The position numbers and the translations under genes were made by a program. A stretch of 64,000 bases of DNA, taken from Pseudoduganella guangdongensis (GTDB lineage Bacteria; Pseudomonadota; Gammaproteobacteria; Burkholderiales; Burkholderiaceae_D). Under the pieces are notes generated by a model, which saw nothing but the letters and a program-made list of their open reading frames with translations, was not told where the DNA came from and made no database searches. Shown here piece after piece: positions 9,654-17,895 of the stretch (position 1 is the stretch's first letter; each line of letters opens with the position of its first letter). The DNA is taken from NCBI RefSeq assembly GCF_009857475.1, contig NZ_WWCJ01000014.1, positions 1 through 64,000 on the forward strand. Reading direction: 5' to 3'.

Positions 9654-10769
9654 CTATTTCTTGGCGAGGGGGCGTTTGCCCACCGTGAGTTGGAGGTCGC
9701 TTTCGCGGCTTTTGCGCAGGATGCGCATGGTCGACTGGCCGCCCGGCGTGAGCTGGGCGATCAGGTTCAGCATTTCATTGGTGTCCTTGACCGGCTTGCC
9801 GTCCACCGACAGCAGGATGTCGCCCGGGCGCATGCCGGCCTTGTCGGCCGGGCCGTTGCGCACCACGCCGGCGATGATGGCGCCGGAGTCGCGCTGCAGG
9901 CCGAAGCTGTTGGCCAGTTCCGGTGTGATCTCCTGCGATTCGACGCCGATCCAGCCGCGCACCACATGGCCGTCCTTGATGATCGCTTCCAGCACATTGC
10001 GCGCCGTGCTGACCGGGATGGCGAAGCCGATGCCGACCGAGCCGCCGCTCTGCGAGTAAATGGCCGAGTTAATGCCGAGCAGCCTGCCCTGGGTGTCGAT
10101 CAGGGCGCCGCCCGAGTTGCCGAAATTGATGGCGGCATCGGTCTGGATGAAATTTTCGAAATGGTTGATGTGCAGGTTGTTGCGGCCCAGGGCGGAAATG
10201 ATGCCCATGGTGACGGTCTGTCCCACGCCGAAGGGGTTGCCGATGGCCAGCACCACATCGCCCACCTTGGCCTGTTCCACCTCGCCCAGGGTAACCGAGG
10301 GCAGCTTGTCCAGGGTGATGCGCACCACGGCCAGGTCGGTTTCGGGGTCGGTGCCGACCAGTTTGGCAGGCGCCTTGCGCCCGTCCGGCAGCACCACCTG
10401 GATTTCCTCGGCCGCCTCCACCACGTGGTAGTTGGTCAGGATATAGCCCTGCGGGCTGACGATGACGCCGGAGCCCAGGCTGTTCTGGTCATCCTCTTCC
10501 TCGCGCTCGAAGAAGCGCTTGAAAAACGGGTCGCGCGCCAGCGGGTGGCGCTTGCGCACGGCTTTCGTGGTCAGGATGTTAACAACGGCCGGCATGGCGC
10601 GGTCGGCGGCGGTGCGGAAGGAGCCGGGCGCCGGCGCGGCCGCTGCTGCGCTGACGGCTGGCGTGGCGGGGGCCAGGGCGGTACCGCGCCGCCCCACGGC
10701 CGTATACACAAAGTACAGTGCCAATGCGATGGTCACCGTTTGTGCAAACAATAACCAGAGTTTTCGCAT
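9654..10769 (-). CDS. DegS/AlgW-like membrane-anchored serine protease
   Basis: This 371-residue Do-type protease has one N-terminal membrane anchor (LWLLFAQTVTIALALYFVY), a trypsin-like domain with catalytic His115 (NYHVV), Asp145 (ETDLAVV) and Ser219 (GNSGGAL), and a single PDZ domain (about 265-355). One PDZ plus an uncleaved anchor is the DegS/AlgW layout rather than DegP, so it faces the periplasm and may act as the site-1 protease on an anti-sigma factor; that role is inferred. It follows mscL by 31 nt. A linker rich in Ala/Pro (30-50) separates anchor and protease. Confidence 0.87.
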   Translation of the reverse strand: MRKLWLLFAQTVTIALALYFVYTAVGRRGTALAPATPAVSAAAAAPAPGSFRTAADRAMPAVVNILTTKAVRKRHPLARDPFFKRFFEREEEDDQNSLGSGVIVSPQGYILTNYHVVEAAEEIQVVLPDGRKAPAKLVGTDPETDLAVVRITLDKLPSVTLGEVEQAKVGDVVLAIGNPFGVGQTVTMGIISALGRNNLHINHFENFIQTDAAINFGNSGGALIDTQGRLLGINSAIYSQSGGSVGIGFAIPVSTARNVLEAIIKDGHVVRGWIGVESQEITPELANSFGLQRDSGAIIAGVVRNGPADKAGMRPGDILLSVDGKPVKDTNEMLNLIAQLTPGGQSTMRILRKSRESDLQLTVGKRPLAKK

Positions 10770-10800
10770 GGCTGCTGTGCTACAAAATGGAGGTTAACTC

Positions 10801-11226
10801 CTATTTTCGCAAAGAATCGCGAATTTCGCGCAACAACACAATATCTTCCGCCGGCGGTGCCGGTTCGGCCGGTGCGCTGGCCGGGGCTTCGTCGCGGCGC
10901 AATTTCGCCACCAGACGCACCATTTGGAAAATAACAAAGGCCAAAATGATGAAATTCAGCAAAATCGTAAAGAAATTGCCGTAAGCCAATACCGCGCCCA
11001 GTTTTTTGGCTTCCACCAGGCTCAAACTGGCGGCCTGGCCGTTAAGCGGAACGTAATAATTGGCGAAATCGAGGCCGCCAAGCAACATACCAATCGGTGG
11101 CATGATGATATCGGCCACCAGCGAATCGACAATTTTGCCGAAGGCCGCGCCAATGATGACACCGACCGCAAGGTCGACCACATTGCCCTTCATTGCAAAG
11201 TCTTTAAATTCTTGCAACATTGCCAT
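10801..11226 (-). CDS. mscL: Large-conductance mechanosensitive channel MscL
   Basis: This 141-residue inner-membrane channel opens on membrane tension to release solutes during osmotic downshock. It shows the MscL N-terminal helix ([20 protein letters not shown]), TM1 with [22 protein letters not shown]2 ([21 protein letters not shown]) and a C-terminal amphipathic helix ([11 protein letters not shown]) after an Ala/Pro/Glu linker. The start at 11226 is preferred because GGGAGA lies seven bases upstream; an upstream ATG (11250) lacks such a site. It is the first gene of a minus-strand operon and is divergent from petABC. Confidence 0.94.
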   Translation of the reverse strand: MAMLQEFKDFAMKGNVVDLAVGVIIGAAFGKIVDSLVADIIMPPIGMLLGGLDFANYYVPLNGQAASLSLVEAKKLGAVLAYGNFFTILLNFIILAFVIFQMVRLVAKLRRDEAPASAPAEPAPPAEDIVLLREIRDSLRK

Positions 11227-11370
11227 ACCAGATTCTCCCGGAAAGTTCATGGATTTGGATCAACTTTGCTGGAAAAATATAGAACGCGCAAGGGGGCGCA
11301 AAATGGGGACGGCTTGGCGCATTGCAAGGTTTTGCTTTAAATCGTGACTTCACTCCTTTATAATTTAAGG

Positions 11371-11400
11371 TTGCTAGAAGCTTTGTTAACTGTCTAATAA
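11371..11400 (+). promoter_or_regulatory. Candidate sigma-70 promoter of petABC
   Basis: TTGCTA (11371-11376) and TAATAA (11395-11400) are spaced by 18 bp and end 32 bp before the petA start, in an AT-rich gap of about 200 bp shared with mscL. A second -10-like TATAAT at 11359-11364 lacks a well-placed -35. Assigned by eye only. Confidence 0.35.
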
Positions 11401-11432
11401 AGATTTCAGATTTTTGACTGATTGGGGTTAGT

Positions 11433-12041
11433 ATGAGTAACGAAAAGCAGGTCGATTCCAGCCGTCGCGGGCTGCTCGTCGCCACGTGTGCGGCGGGTGG
11501 TGTGGTCGGTTTGGGCGCTACTGGCGCCCTGGTAAGCACGTTCCAGCCTTCCGAGCGCGCTAAAGCGGCGGGTGCTCCAGTAGAAGTGGACATCTCCACG
11601 CTGCAACCCGGCGAAATGAGGACCGTCGAGTGGCGCGGCAAGCCAGTCTGGATCCTGAAGCGTACGCCCGAAATGGTCGAGTCGCTGAAGAAGACCGACA
11701 AGGACGTGGCCGACCCGAACTCCGAGCGTACTCCGGACATGCTGACGCCCGAATACGCCCGCAATCAGTACCGCTCCATCAAGCCAGAAATCCTGGTCGC
11801 GGTGGGCATCTGCTCCCACCTGGGCTGCTCCCCATCGACCAAATTCCAGACCGGCGCGCAGCCTTCGCTGCCGGATGACTGGGCCGGCGGCTTCCTCTGC
11901 CCATGCCATGGTTCCACCTTCGACATGGCCGGCCGCGTGTTCAAGAACAAACCTGCTCCTGACAACCTGGAGGTGCCGCGCCACATGTTCGTGGGCGACG
12001 CCAAGATCATCGTCGGCAAAGACGAGAAAGGCGAGGCGTAA
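11433..12041 (+). CDS. petA: Rieske iron-sulfur subunit of cytochrome bc1
   Basis: This 202-residue protein carries the [2Fe-2S] cluster of ubiquinol-cytochrome c reductase. The N-terminus has a twin-arginine motif (SSRRGLLVATCAAGG) and a membrane anchor. The cluster ligands are in CSHLGC (Cys127, His129, Cys132) and CPCHGS (Cys156, Cys158, His159), with Cys132 and Cys158 placed as the disulfide pair. It starts 32 bp after a candidate promoter and is followed 3 nt later by petB. It acts in the inner membrane with its head in the periplasm. Confidence 0.96.
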   Translation: MSNEKQVDSSRRGLLVATCAAGGVVGLGATGALVSTFQPSERAKAAGAPVEVDISTLQPGEMRTVEWRGKPVWILKRTPEMVESLKKTDKDVADPNSERTPDMLTPEYARNQYRSIKPEILVAVGICSHLGCSPSTKFQTGAQPSLPDDWAGGFLCPCHGSTFDMAGRVFKNKPAPDNLEVPRHMFVGDAKIIVGKDEKGEA

Positions 12042-12044
12042 TTC

Positions 12045-13457
12045 ATGGGCGCTTTCAAGGAAACCAAATTCCCGGCCGACGCACCTGCCGCGCAAAAAGC
12101 GCTGGGCTGGGTCGACGACCGTTTCCCGCTGACCAAACTGTGGAACGACCAGTGGGGCAAGTACTACGCTCCCAAGAACTTCAACTTCTGGTACATCTTC
12201 GGCTCGCTGGCCATGCTGGTGCTGGTGCTGCAGATCGTCACCGGCATCTTCCTGACCATGCACTACAAGCCGGACGCCAACCTGGCGTTCGCCTCGGTCG
12301 AATACATCATGCGCGAAGTGCCATGGGGCTGGCTGGTGCGCTATATGCACTCGACCGGCGCCTCGGCCTTCTTCATCATCGTCTACCTGCACATGACGCG
12401 CGGCCTGATGTACGGTTCCTACCGTAAGCCACGTGAGCTGATCTGGCTGTTCGGTTTCGCCATCTTCCTGTGCCTGATGGCCGAAGCCTTCTTCGGCTAC
12501 CTGCTGCCATGGGGCCAGATGTCGTACTGGGGCGCACAGGTGATCGTCAACCTGTTCGGCGCGATTCCGCTGATCGGCCCTGACCTGTCCCTGTGGATCC
12601 GCGGCGACTACGTGGTGTCCGACGCGACCCTGAACCGCTTCTTCGCCTTCCACGTGATCGCCATCCCGCTGGTCCTGCTGGGCCTGGTGGCGGCGCACTT
12701 GATCGCGCTGCACGAAGTGGGCTCGTCCAACCCGGACGGCATCGAAGTCAAGGAAAACCTGGGCCCGGACGGCCACCCGGTCGATTCGATTCCTTCGCAC
12801 CCTTACTACACCGTGCACGACCTGTTCGGCGTATCGGTCTTCCTGACCATCTTCTCGGCCGTGGTGTTCTTCGCGCCGGAAATGGGCGGTTACTTCCTGG
12901 AATACAACAACTTCCTGCCAGGTGACTCGCTGAAGACCCCGCCGCACATCGCGCCGACCTGGTACTTCACGCCGTTCTACTCGGTGCTGCGCGCCACCAC
13001 CGCCGACTTCATGTGGGTGCTGATGGGCGCAACCGTTGCCTACGTGTCCTTCGTGTGGCTGAAATCGCGCCTGTCCTTCATGGTCAAGTCGGCAATCGCC
13101 GCGATTGGCCTGGTGGCCGTGGTCGGCATGTTCCCATGGGCGCTGGACGCCAAGTTCTGGGGCGTGGTGTTCTTCGGCGGTTCCGTGGTGATCCTGGCCT
13201 TCCTGCCATGGCTGGACCACTCGCCGGTGAAGTCGATCCGCTACCGTCCGCAAGGCCACAAGTACCTGTACCTGGGCCTGGGCGTGGCATTCGTGGCCCT
13301 GGGTTACCTGGGCGTGCAGGCACCGAGCCCGGTTGGCACCATCGTGTCGCAAGTGGCGACCCTGTACTACTTCGCGTTCTTCCTGCTGATGCCATGGTGG
13401 AGCACCATGGGCACGTTCAAGAAAGTGCCGGATCGCGTCACTTTCCATCCGCACTGA
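12045..13457 (+). CDS. petB: Cytochrome b subunit of cytochrome bc1
   Basis: This 470-residue polytopic protein is a full-length fused cytochrome b. The haem-binding His pairs are in helices reading YMHSTGASAFFIIVYLHMTRG and FHVIAIPLVLLGLVAAHL. The Qo-site motif appears as PEMGGYF, not the usual PEWY, a variant form, and PHIAPTWYFTPFYSVLR follows. About ten hydrophobic segments are visible, including C-terminal helices beyond the canonical eight. It transfers electrons from ubiquinol to the Rieske protein and the high-potential chain. It lies 3 nt after petA and 35 nt before petC. Confidence 0.95.
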   Translation: MGAFKETKFPADAPAAQKALGWVDDRFPLTKLWNDQWGKYYAPKNFNFWYIFGSLAMLVLVLQIVTGIFLTMHYKPDANLAFASVEYIMREVPWGWLVRYMHSTGASAFFIIVYLHMTRGLMYGSYRKPRELIWLFGFAIFLCLMAEAFFGYLLPWGQMSYWGAQVIVNLFGAIPLIGPDLSLWIRGDYVVSDATLNRFFAFHVIAIPLVLLGLVAAHLIALHEVGSSNPDGIEVKENLGPDGHPVDSIPSHPYYTVHDLFGVSVFLTIFSAVVFFAPEMGGYFLEYNNFLPGDSLKTPPHIAPTWYFTPFYSVLRATTADFMWVLMGATVAYVSFVWLKSRLSFMVKSAIAAIGLVAVVGMFPWALDAKFWGVVFFGGSVVILAFLPWLDHSPVKSIRYRPQGHKYLYLGLGVAFVALGYLGVQAPSPVGTIVSQVATLYYFAFFLLMPWWSTMGTFKKVPDRVTFHPH

Positions 13458-13492
13458 TTGACCAAGCAGAACGCTAAGCAAAGGACTAATAA

Positions 13493-14257
13493 ATGATCTT
13501 TTCCAAGAAACTGCTGGCCCTTCTGGCCCTGGTACCTGCGCTGGCCTTCGCCAGCGAAGGCGGCCACCCACTGGACAAAGCACCGGACCGTTCGACCAAC
13601 ATGGCTGCGCTGCAAAACGGCGCCAAGCTGTTCGTCAACTACTGCCTGAACTGCCATAATGCGTCGAGCATGCGCTACAACCGCCTGCGCGACCTGGGCC
13701 TGACCGAAGAGCAGATCAAGAACAACCTGCTGTTCACCGGCGAGAAAGTGGGCGAGTTGATGACCACCGCCATGCCGGCCAAGGACGCCAAGGCCTGGTT
13801 CGGCACCGTGCCGCCGGACCTGTCCGTGATCGCGCGCGCCAAGGCCGGTCCGGGCGGCAGCGGTAGCGACTACCTGTACACCTACCTGCGTACCTTCTAC
13901 AAGGACGACACCCGTCCTACCGGTTTCAACAACCTGGTGCTGCCGAACGCTGCCATGCCTCACGTGCTGTGGGACTTGCAGGGCGTGCAGGAAGCCAAGT
14001 TCGTTGAAGTGGCTGATCCGCACGATAAGGCCAAGAAGATCCACAAGTTTGACGGCTTCACCATCGTCAAACCGGGCACCATGACCAAGCTGGAGTACGA
14101 CACTGCGGTGGCCGACCTGGTCGGCTACATGGAGTGGATGGCCGAGCCAGCCGCACAGAAGCGCAAGCAGCTGGGCGTATGGGTCCTGATCTTCATGACT
14201 ATCTTTGCTCTGCTGGCATGGCGCCTGAACGCGTCGTACTGGAAAGAAGTCAAATAA
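13493..14257 (+). CDS. petC: Cytochrome c1 subunit of cytochrome bc1
   Basis: This 254-residue protein has a cleavable signal (MIFSKKLLALLALVPALAFA), a covalent haem motif CLNCH (Cys51, Cys54, His55), an axial-Met region (LPNAAMPHVLWDLQG) and a C-terminal membrane anchor (LGVWVLIFMTIFALLAWRL). It accepts electrons from the Rieske protein in the periplasm and passes them to a soluble or membrane cytochrome c. It is the last of the three bc1 genes, followed by a small hairpin and then sspA. Confidence 0.95.
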   Translation: MIFSKKLLALLALVPALAFASEGGHPLDKAPDRSTNMAALQNGAKLFVNYCLNCHNASSMRYNRLRDLGLTEEQIKNNLLFTGEKVGELMTTAMPAKDAKAWFGTVPPDLSVIARAKAGPGGSGSDYLYTYLRTFYKDDTRPTGFNNLVLPNAAMPHVLWDLQGVQEAKFVEVADPHDKAKKIHKFDGFTIVKPGTMTKLEYDTAVADLVGYMEWMAEPAAQKRKQLGVWVLIFMTIFALLAWRLNASYWKEVK

Positions 14258-14263
14258 TTGCTT

Positions 14264-14282
14264 GCGCCGGCTTGTCCGGCGC
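14264..14282 (+). terminator. Hairpin after petC (weak or partial terminator)
   Basis: GCGCCGG (14264-14270), loop CTTGT, CCGGCGC (14276-14282) forms a strong 7-bp stem seven bases after the petC stop. It is followed only by GTGTTTG, so it lacks a proper U-tract. It may stabilise the petABC 3' end or attenuate read-through into sspAB. Confidence 0.4.
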
Positions 14283-14371
14283 GTGTTTGCGCCGCCTGGC
14301 CTGTGCCGGCGGCCCAACTGGGGTGAACCGTTCGCGGCTTCGCCCCCTTTGTTTCTAAGGAACTGCAAAAA

Positions 14372-14983
14372 ATGATGGTTCTCTATTCGGGCACCACTTG
14401 CCCATTCTCCCAGCGCTGCCGCCTGGTCCTGTTCGAAAAAGGCATGGACTTTGAAGTGCGCGATGTTGACCTGTTCAACAAGCCGGAAGATATTTCGACC
14501 ATGAACCCGTACGGCCAGGTCCCGATCCTGGTCGAGCGCGAATTGATCCTGTACGAATCGAACATCATCAATGAGTACATCGATGAGCGCTTCCCGCATC
14601 CGCAGCTGATGCCGGCCGATCCGCTGATGCGCGCCCGTGCCCGCCTCATGCTGTTCAACTTCGAGAAAGAGCTGTTCGTGCACGTGCACACGCTGGAAAG
14701 CGAGCGCAACAAGGCGAACGACAAGAGCCATGACAAGGCCCGCGCGGAAATCCGCGACCGCCTGACCACCCTGGCGCCGCTGTTCCTGAAGAACAAGTAC
14801 ATGCTGGGCGACGAGTTCTCCATGCTGGACGTGGCCGTGGCCCCGCTGCTGTGGCGCCTGGACCACTACGGCATCGAGCTGTCGAAGACCGCCGCGCCAT
14901 TGATGAAGTACGCCGAGCGCATCTTCTCGCGCCCGGCCTATATCGAAGCGCTGACTCCGTCCGAGAAAGTAATGCGCCGCTAA
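14372..14983 (+). CDS. sspA: Stringent starvation protein A (GST-fold RNA polymerase-associated protein)
   Basis: This 203-residue protein has a thioredoxin-like N-terminal domain (MVLYSGTTCPFSQRCRLVL, with NPYGQVPILVERELILYESNIIN) and a helical C-terminal GST domain. SspA binds RNA polymerase and modulates stress and stationary-phase transcription; it is not an active GST. A TAAGGA lies 10 bases before the start. Two adjacent ATG codons (14372, 14375) are possible starts. The petABC-sspA-sspB order is conserved in betaproteobacteria. Confidence 0.93.
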   Translation: MMVLYSGTTCPFSQRCRLVLFEKGMDFEVRDVDLFNKPEDISTMNPYGQVPILVERELILYESNIINEYIDERFPHPQLMPADPLMRARARLMLFNFEKELFVHVHTLESERNKANDKSHDKARAEIRDRLTTLAPLFLKNKYMLGDEFSMLDVAVAPLLWRLDHYGIELSKTAAPLMKYAERIFSRPAYIEALTPSEKVMRR

Positions 14984-15035
14984 GGCGGCCCCTGCGGCGC
15001 GCCTTCCCGGCGCGCCGCAACTTATAGTTGTGAAC

Positions 15036-15524
15036 ATGGCAGAAATCTCCACCAAGCCCTACATGCTGCGCGCCATTTACGAATGGTGCACCGATTGCGG
15101 CTATACCCCCTACCTGGCCGTCAAAGTCGACGGCGCGACCCAGGTGCCGATGGAATACGTCAAGAAAGGCGAGATCGTCCTCAATATCAGCTTCGGCGCC
15201 ACCTCCGGCCTGAAGATGGATAACGACGCGATCCATTTCCACGCCCGCTTCGGCGGCGTGTCGCGCGAAATCTACGTCCCGGTCAATAATGTGATGGCGA
15301 TTTACGCCAACGAGAACGGCCAGGGCATGGCCTTCGAGCCACTGCTGGACCAGGCGCCCGCCCCGCGCGCGCCGACCGAGGTGGAAGAAACCGCGGCCCC
15401 GGCGCCGACCCTGGCCTCGGTGCCGACCGCGTCCGCCCCGCGCAGCGTGGACGACAACGATCCGGACGATGGCGGCGAGCCGCCAAAGAAAGGTGGCCGT
15501 CCTACACTGACCCGCATTAAATAG
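15036..15524 (+). CDS. sspB: ClpXP adaptor SspB
   Basis: This 162-residue protein delivers ssrA-tagged peptides to ClpXP. The folded domain runs from STKPYMLRAIYEWCTDCGYTP through VNNVMAIYANENGQGM (about 1-97). A long Pro/Ala/Asp-rich disordered linker follows, and the tail GGRPTLTRIK matches the ClpX-docking peptide at the end of SspB proteins. The ATG at 15036 is preferred to the in-frame GTG two codons upstream; neither has a strong ribosome site. It lies 52 nt after sspA, and its 3' end contains the -35 region of the tRNA-Thr promoter. Confidence 0.93.
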   Translation: MAEISTKPYMLRAIYEWCTDCGYTPYLAVKVDGATQVPMEYVKKGEIVLNISFGATSGLKMDNDAIHFHARFGGVSREIYVPVNNVMAIYANENGQGMAFEPLLDQAPAPRAPTEVEETAAPAPTLASVPTASAPRSVDDNDPDDGGEPPKKGGRPTLTRIK

Positions 15525-15532
15525 CGTATAAT
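15503..15532 (+). promoter_or_regulatory. Promoter of tRNA-Thr
   Basis: A consensus -10 hexamer TATAAT (15527-15532) starts 3 nt after the sspB stop and is followed by a GC-rich discriminator (CGCGGCG), typical of stringently controlled stable-RNA promoters. The best -35 at suitable spacing is TACACT (15503-15508, 18 bp), a poor match, and it lies inside sspB. The tRNA begins 18 bp after the -10. Confidence 0.6.
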
Positions 15533-15550
15533 CGCGGCGAAAGTTTTACA

Positions 15551-15626
15551 GCCGGCTTAGCTCATCAGGTAGAGCAGTTGATTTGTAATCATCAGGTGGC
15601 GGGTTCGAGTCCTGCAGCCGGCACCA
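15551..15626 (+). tRNA. tRNA-Thr (anticodon UGU)
   Basis: The 76-nt gene folds as a full cloverleaf. The acceptor stem is GCCGGCT with AGCCGGC, the D-loop contains GCTCATCAGGTAGAGC, the anticodon loop TTTGTAA carries TGT at 15584-15586, and the T-loop is GGGTTCGAGTCC. CCA is encoded (15624-15626). Anticodon UGU reads ACA and related Thr codons. A promoter and a terminator bracket it, so it is a single-gene transcription unit. Confidence 0.97.
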
Positions 15627-15636
15627 GCATCACGAA

Positions 15637-15664
15637 AGCCCAGCCCTTGCCGGCTGGGCTTTTT
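15637..15664 (+). terminator. Intrinsic terminator after tRNA-Thr
   Basis: AGCCCAGCC (15637-15645), loop CTTGCC, GGCTGGGCT (15652-15660) is a perfect 9-bp stem followed by TTTT. It begins 11 nt after the tRNA CCA end. Confidence 0.92.
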
Positions 15665-15698
15665 CATTTCCTGAGTGACTTTCACGATTTTCTATTTG

Positions 15699-15728
15699 TT
15701 GATTCAGCAAGCTCACCTTCCTTAAAAT
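15699..15728 (+). promoter_or_regulatory. Candidate sigma-70 promoter of the small exported protein gene
   Basis: TTGATT (15699-15704) and TAAAAT (15723-15728) are spaced by 18 bp, 65 bp upstream of the ATG at 15794, in the gap after the tRNA terminator. Confidence 0.4.
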
Positions 15729-15793
15729 TGCTCGCCGACCAAAAGCGGCTTTTTCTCCAGACGAAGTACAACCTCAGAAAGGTGGGAACGAGA

Positions 15794-16006
15794 ATGAAGA
15801 AGGCAGTTTTCGCAGTATTGGCAGTCGCGGCGATGGCCGCAGGGGCTTCCTATTCCTATGCGCGTCCAGCGTTCGGCCATGAGTACGATGTGGTCGATGC
15901 GGCCGGCAATGTAATCGGCGGCGCGGAGTTCACCTGCAGCGCGCGCTGGTATACCTGGGGTGACCAGAACGGCACCCGGGTGCTGGTGAATAGCTACGAG
16001 TGCTGA
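15794..16006 (+). CDS. Small secreted protein with two Cys (possibly DUF6289-like)
   Basis: This 70-residue protein has a clear signal peptide (MKKAVFAVLAVAAMAAGASYSYA). The mature part of about 47 residues contains FGHEYDVVDAAGNVIGGAEF and two Cys (FTCSARW and the terminal SYEC) that could pair in the periplasm. The composition resembles small exported proteins annotated as DUF6289, but that match is from memory and uncertain. A candidate promoter lies upstream and a terminator downstream, so it appears monocistronic. Function unknown. Confidence 0.65.
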   Translation: MKKAVFAVLAVAAMAAGASYSYARPAFGHEYDVVDAAGNVIGGAEFTCSARWYTWGDQNGTRVLVNSYEC

Positions 16007-16032
16007 TTACAGCTATAACAAGGGGAAACGAA

Positions 16033-16098
16033 ATAAAAAAATCAGTTCTCGTAGCACTGGCCCGTGTTGAAGTGCTGCGCTTTCCCTGCTATTAAGCG
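16033..16098 (+). pseudogene. Remnant short reading frame lacking a start codon
   Basis: After an AAGGGGA ribosome-site-like sequence, an ATA codon sits where a start would be. It is followed by AAA AAA TCA and 17 further codons to a TAA, giving a KKSVLVALA-like signal-peptide start. It looks like a decayed copy of a small exported protein similar to the one just upstream. The inference is weak because the frame is only 21 codons. Confidence 0.25.
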
Positions 16099-16114
16099 GG
16101 GCAAGGTTGAGCGG

Positions 16115-16140
16115 AAGGCCCACCTTGGTGGGCCTTTTTT
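16115..16140 (+). terminator. Intrinsic terminator between the small exported gene and the DoxX gene
   Basis: AAGGCCCACC (16115-16124) and GGTGGGCCTT (16127-16136) form a perfect stem with a run of six T on the plus strand (16135-16140). On the minus strand it could add a hairpin just past the doxX-like stop, but it lacks a U-tract in that direction. Confidence 0.85.
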
Positions 16141-16143
16141 ATT

Positions 16144-16626
16144 TCAGCGGCGACGTCCGGCGAGCAGCCGGTCGAGTGCGATGGGCCCGCCGCCCTGGGC
16201 GATGATGGGCAGCAGCAGGGCTGCCCATCCCAGGTGGGTCGGCCAGGCTTGGGGGTAGACGAAAAGCTGGATGACGGCGGTCATGCCGAGCAGGCCGAGG
16301 GCGGCGCTGCGCGTGAACAGGCCGACCAGCAGCAGCAAGGGCAGGGCGTGTTCGGCCAGCGTCGCGAGCTGGGCGGCGGCTTCGGGCGGGATCAGGGGCA
16401 GCATGTACTCGTAGCGGAATAGCTCGATCGTGGAGTCCTTGAGCGTGAACCAGCCTTCGACCTTGGTGCGGCCGGAGAGGAAGAAGATGGCGGCGACGGC
16501 GGCGCGCGCGGCCAGCAGTTGCAGCGATGCCGGCAGCAGGCGTGCTGCGATTGCGGGCAGGGCGGCGAGGCCGGTCCCGGCGGCATTGCCGGCTTCGGCC
16601 GGGGCGGGGGCGAAACGTGTGTTCAT
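16144..16626 (-). CDS. DoxX family membrane protein of the bufferin-type operon (BufD-like)
   Basis: This 160-residue inner-membrane protein matches DoxX. It has four hydrophobic helices, with the first reading [22 protein letters not shown], then [38 protein letters not shown] and [20 protein letters not shown]. DoxX proteins are frequent last members of bufferin (DUF2282/DUF692/DUF2063) operons, where they are called BufD and are thought to serve redox steps. The start at 16626 follows AAAGGAG. It lies 20 nt after the hydrolase-like gene and ends the operon. Confidence 0.82.
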   Translation of the reverse strand: MNTRFAPAPAEAGNAAGTGLAALPAIAARLLPASLQLLAARAAVAAIFFLSGRTKVEGWFTLKDSTIELFRYEYMLPLIPPEAAAQLATLAEHALPLLLLVGLFTRSAALGLLGMTAVIQLFVYPQAWPTHLGWAALLLPIIAQGGGPIALDRLLAGRRR

Positions 16627-16646
16627 GGTGGTCTCCTTTGGAATGG

Positions 16647-17168
16647 TCAGGTGCGCCATTTGGCTTGGCGCACCAATTGGGCGGCGGCGTCGGCGATTTG
16701 CTGCGGTGTGGCGTGCTCGTCCAGCACGCGGCCAAGCACGCGCGTGGGGCGCAAAGCCAATGCGGCGTTGACTGCGGCGGCGGCGCCGCCGGTGCCGACG
16801 AAAACGGCTTCGGGTAGATGCAGGCGGTCGAGGAAGCTGAGCAGGTCGTGGCCGAGTTCCCGCGCGGCTGCCTCGCGCAATTGCGGCAGCAGGACGTGGA
16901 AGCCTTGCGCGGCAAGCAGGGTGGCGCTTGCGGCATGCTGCGCGAGGTGCTGGTTGTGGGCGAGGGCGATTACGATGGGGCGGCCCTCTTCAGGGCCGGT
17001 GGCGTGGTAGCCCGGGGCGGTGCCGGCGGCGGCGACGGCGCGCAGGGCGTCGGCGGCGCTGCCCAGCGGCAGCACTGCGCCGGCGAGGGCGGGCGCGAAG
17101 GCGAGGCTCGCGCTGCCGGCGATGCCGCTGAGGGCTGCAAGCAGGAAGAGGCGGCGTTTATCATTCAT
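16647..17168 (-). CDS. Short alpha/beta-hydrolase-like exported protein lacking a nucleophile
   Basis: This is a 173-residue protein not assigned to a named family. The N-terminus ([20 protein letters not shown]) looks like a signal peptide with a twin-arginine-like KRR. The body resembles the first half of an alpha/beta-hydrolase: strand [19 protein letters not shown], a helix ending [19 protein letters not shown] where a nucleophile elbow (G-x-S-x-G) would be expected. The elbow is GTGG, so no serine is present, and the C-terminal catalytic His region is absent. Its start overlaps the DUF2063 gene by 8 nt, so it is firmly part of the bufferin-type operon. Function unknown. Confidence 0.6.
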   Translation of the reverse strand: MNDKRRLFLLAALSGIAGSASLAFAPALAGAVLPLGSAADALRAVAAAGTAPGYHATGPEEGRPIVIALAHNQHLAQHAASATLLAAQGFHVLLPQLREAAARELGHDLLSFLDRLHLPEAVFVGTGGAAAAVNAALALRPTRVLGRVLDEHATPQQIADAAAQLVRQAKWRT

Positions 17169-17895
17169 GGAAGACTCCGGTAATCAGTTCGCTGCCGAGC
17201 CAGTCGGCCAGCATGGCGCCTGCGGCGGCGATGCCTTGCTCTTCGCCCAGGCGGTCGACCAGCAGGAGGCACAGGCCGCCAAAGCTGCCATCGTGTTGCA
17301 GGTGGCGCAGCGCGGCGTACTCGATTGCGTCGAGCGCGCGCAGGCGCGTGACGAAGCCTTGCCGCCAGACGAGCAGGCCGCCGGGTGCCGGCAGCATTGC
17401 GCTTTCCGGCATCGGCCCGGGCGCTGCGGCGCTGAGGGCGAGCCAGAGGTCGGCGGCGTTGCTGCTGGCGGTACGCAGGTGCATGGTGGGCGTCGCTTGC
17501 AGGCGTGCGCGGTCCCAGTCGGTGCCGGCCAGCGCTGCTGCCGTGACGGGGGCGGCGTCGGGGCCGACGAAGGCCTGGCCCAGCGCGTGCTCGATCCAGG
17601 CCAGTTCGTGCAGGTCGGGGTTGTCGGGGAATAGCGCTTGCAGCGTGGCGCAGAAATCGTCGGCGTAGGCGTCCAGCGTCCAGGCGTGGGGCGGGTGCGC
17701 GCGGATGTGCGCCGCCGCCGCATGCAGGAAGGCTTGTTCGCCGATGAAGGCGCGCAGCAGCGGGTAGCTCTGTTCCAGGCAAGCAAGCAGCTGGGCGCGG
17801 TAGTTGTTCAGGTAGACGGCGTGGCCCGGCGCGTTTGCGGCAGCATCGCGCGTGAGCATGGCGTGAAACCCTTGCTGGAGATCGGCCAGGTTCAT
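17161..17895 (-). CDS. bufC: DUF2063 partner protein of the bufferin-type RiPP maturase (BufC-like)
   Basis: This 244-residue protein matches the DUF2063 family by its opening (MNLADLQQGFHAMLTR), GHAVYLNNYRAQLLACLEQSYPLL and the WTLDAYADDFCATL and ELAWIEHALGQAF segments. DUF2063 proteins pair with DUF692 (MNIO) enzymes and are thought to bind the precursor peptide and present it to the enzyme; some database entries call them DNA-binding, which this context does not support. The start overlaps the DUF692 gene by 4 nt. It acts in the cytoplasm before peptide export. Confidence 0.9.
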   Translation of the reverse strand: MNLADLQQGFHAMLTRDAAANAPGHAVYLNNYRAQLLACLEQSYPLLRAFIGEQAFLHAAAAHIRAHPPHAWTLDAYADDFCATLQALFPDNPDLHELAWIEHALGQAFVGPDAAPVTAAALAGTDWDRARLQATPTMHLRTASSNAADLWLALSAAAPGPMPESAMLPAPGGLLVWRQGFVTRLRALDAIEYAALRHLQHDGSFGGLCLLLVDRLGEEQGIAAAGAMLADWLGSELITGVFHE

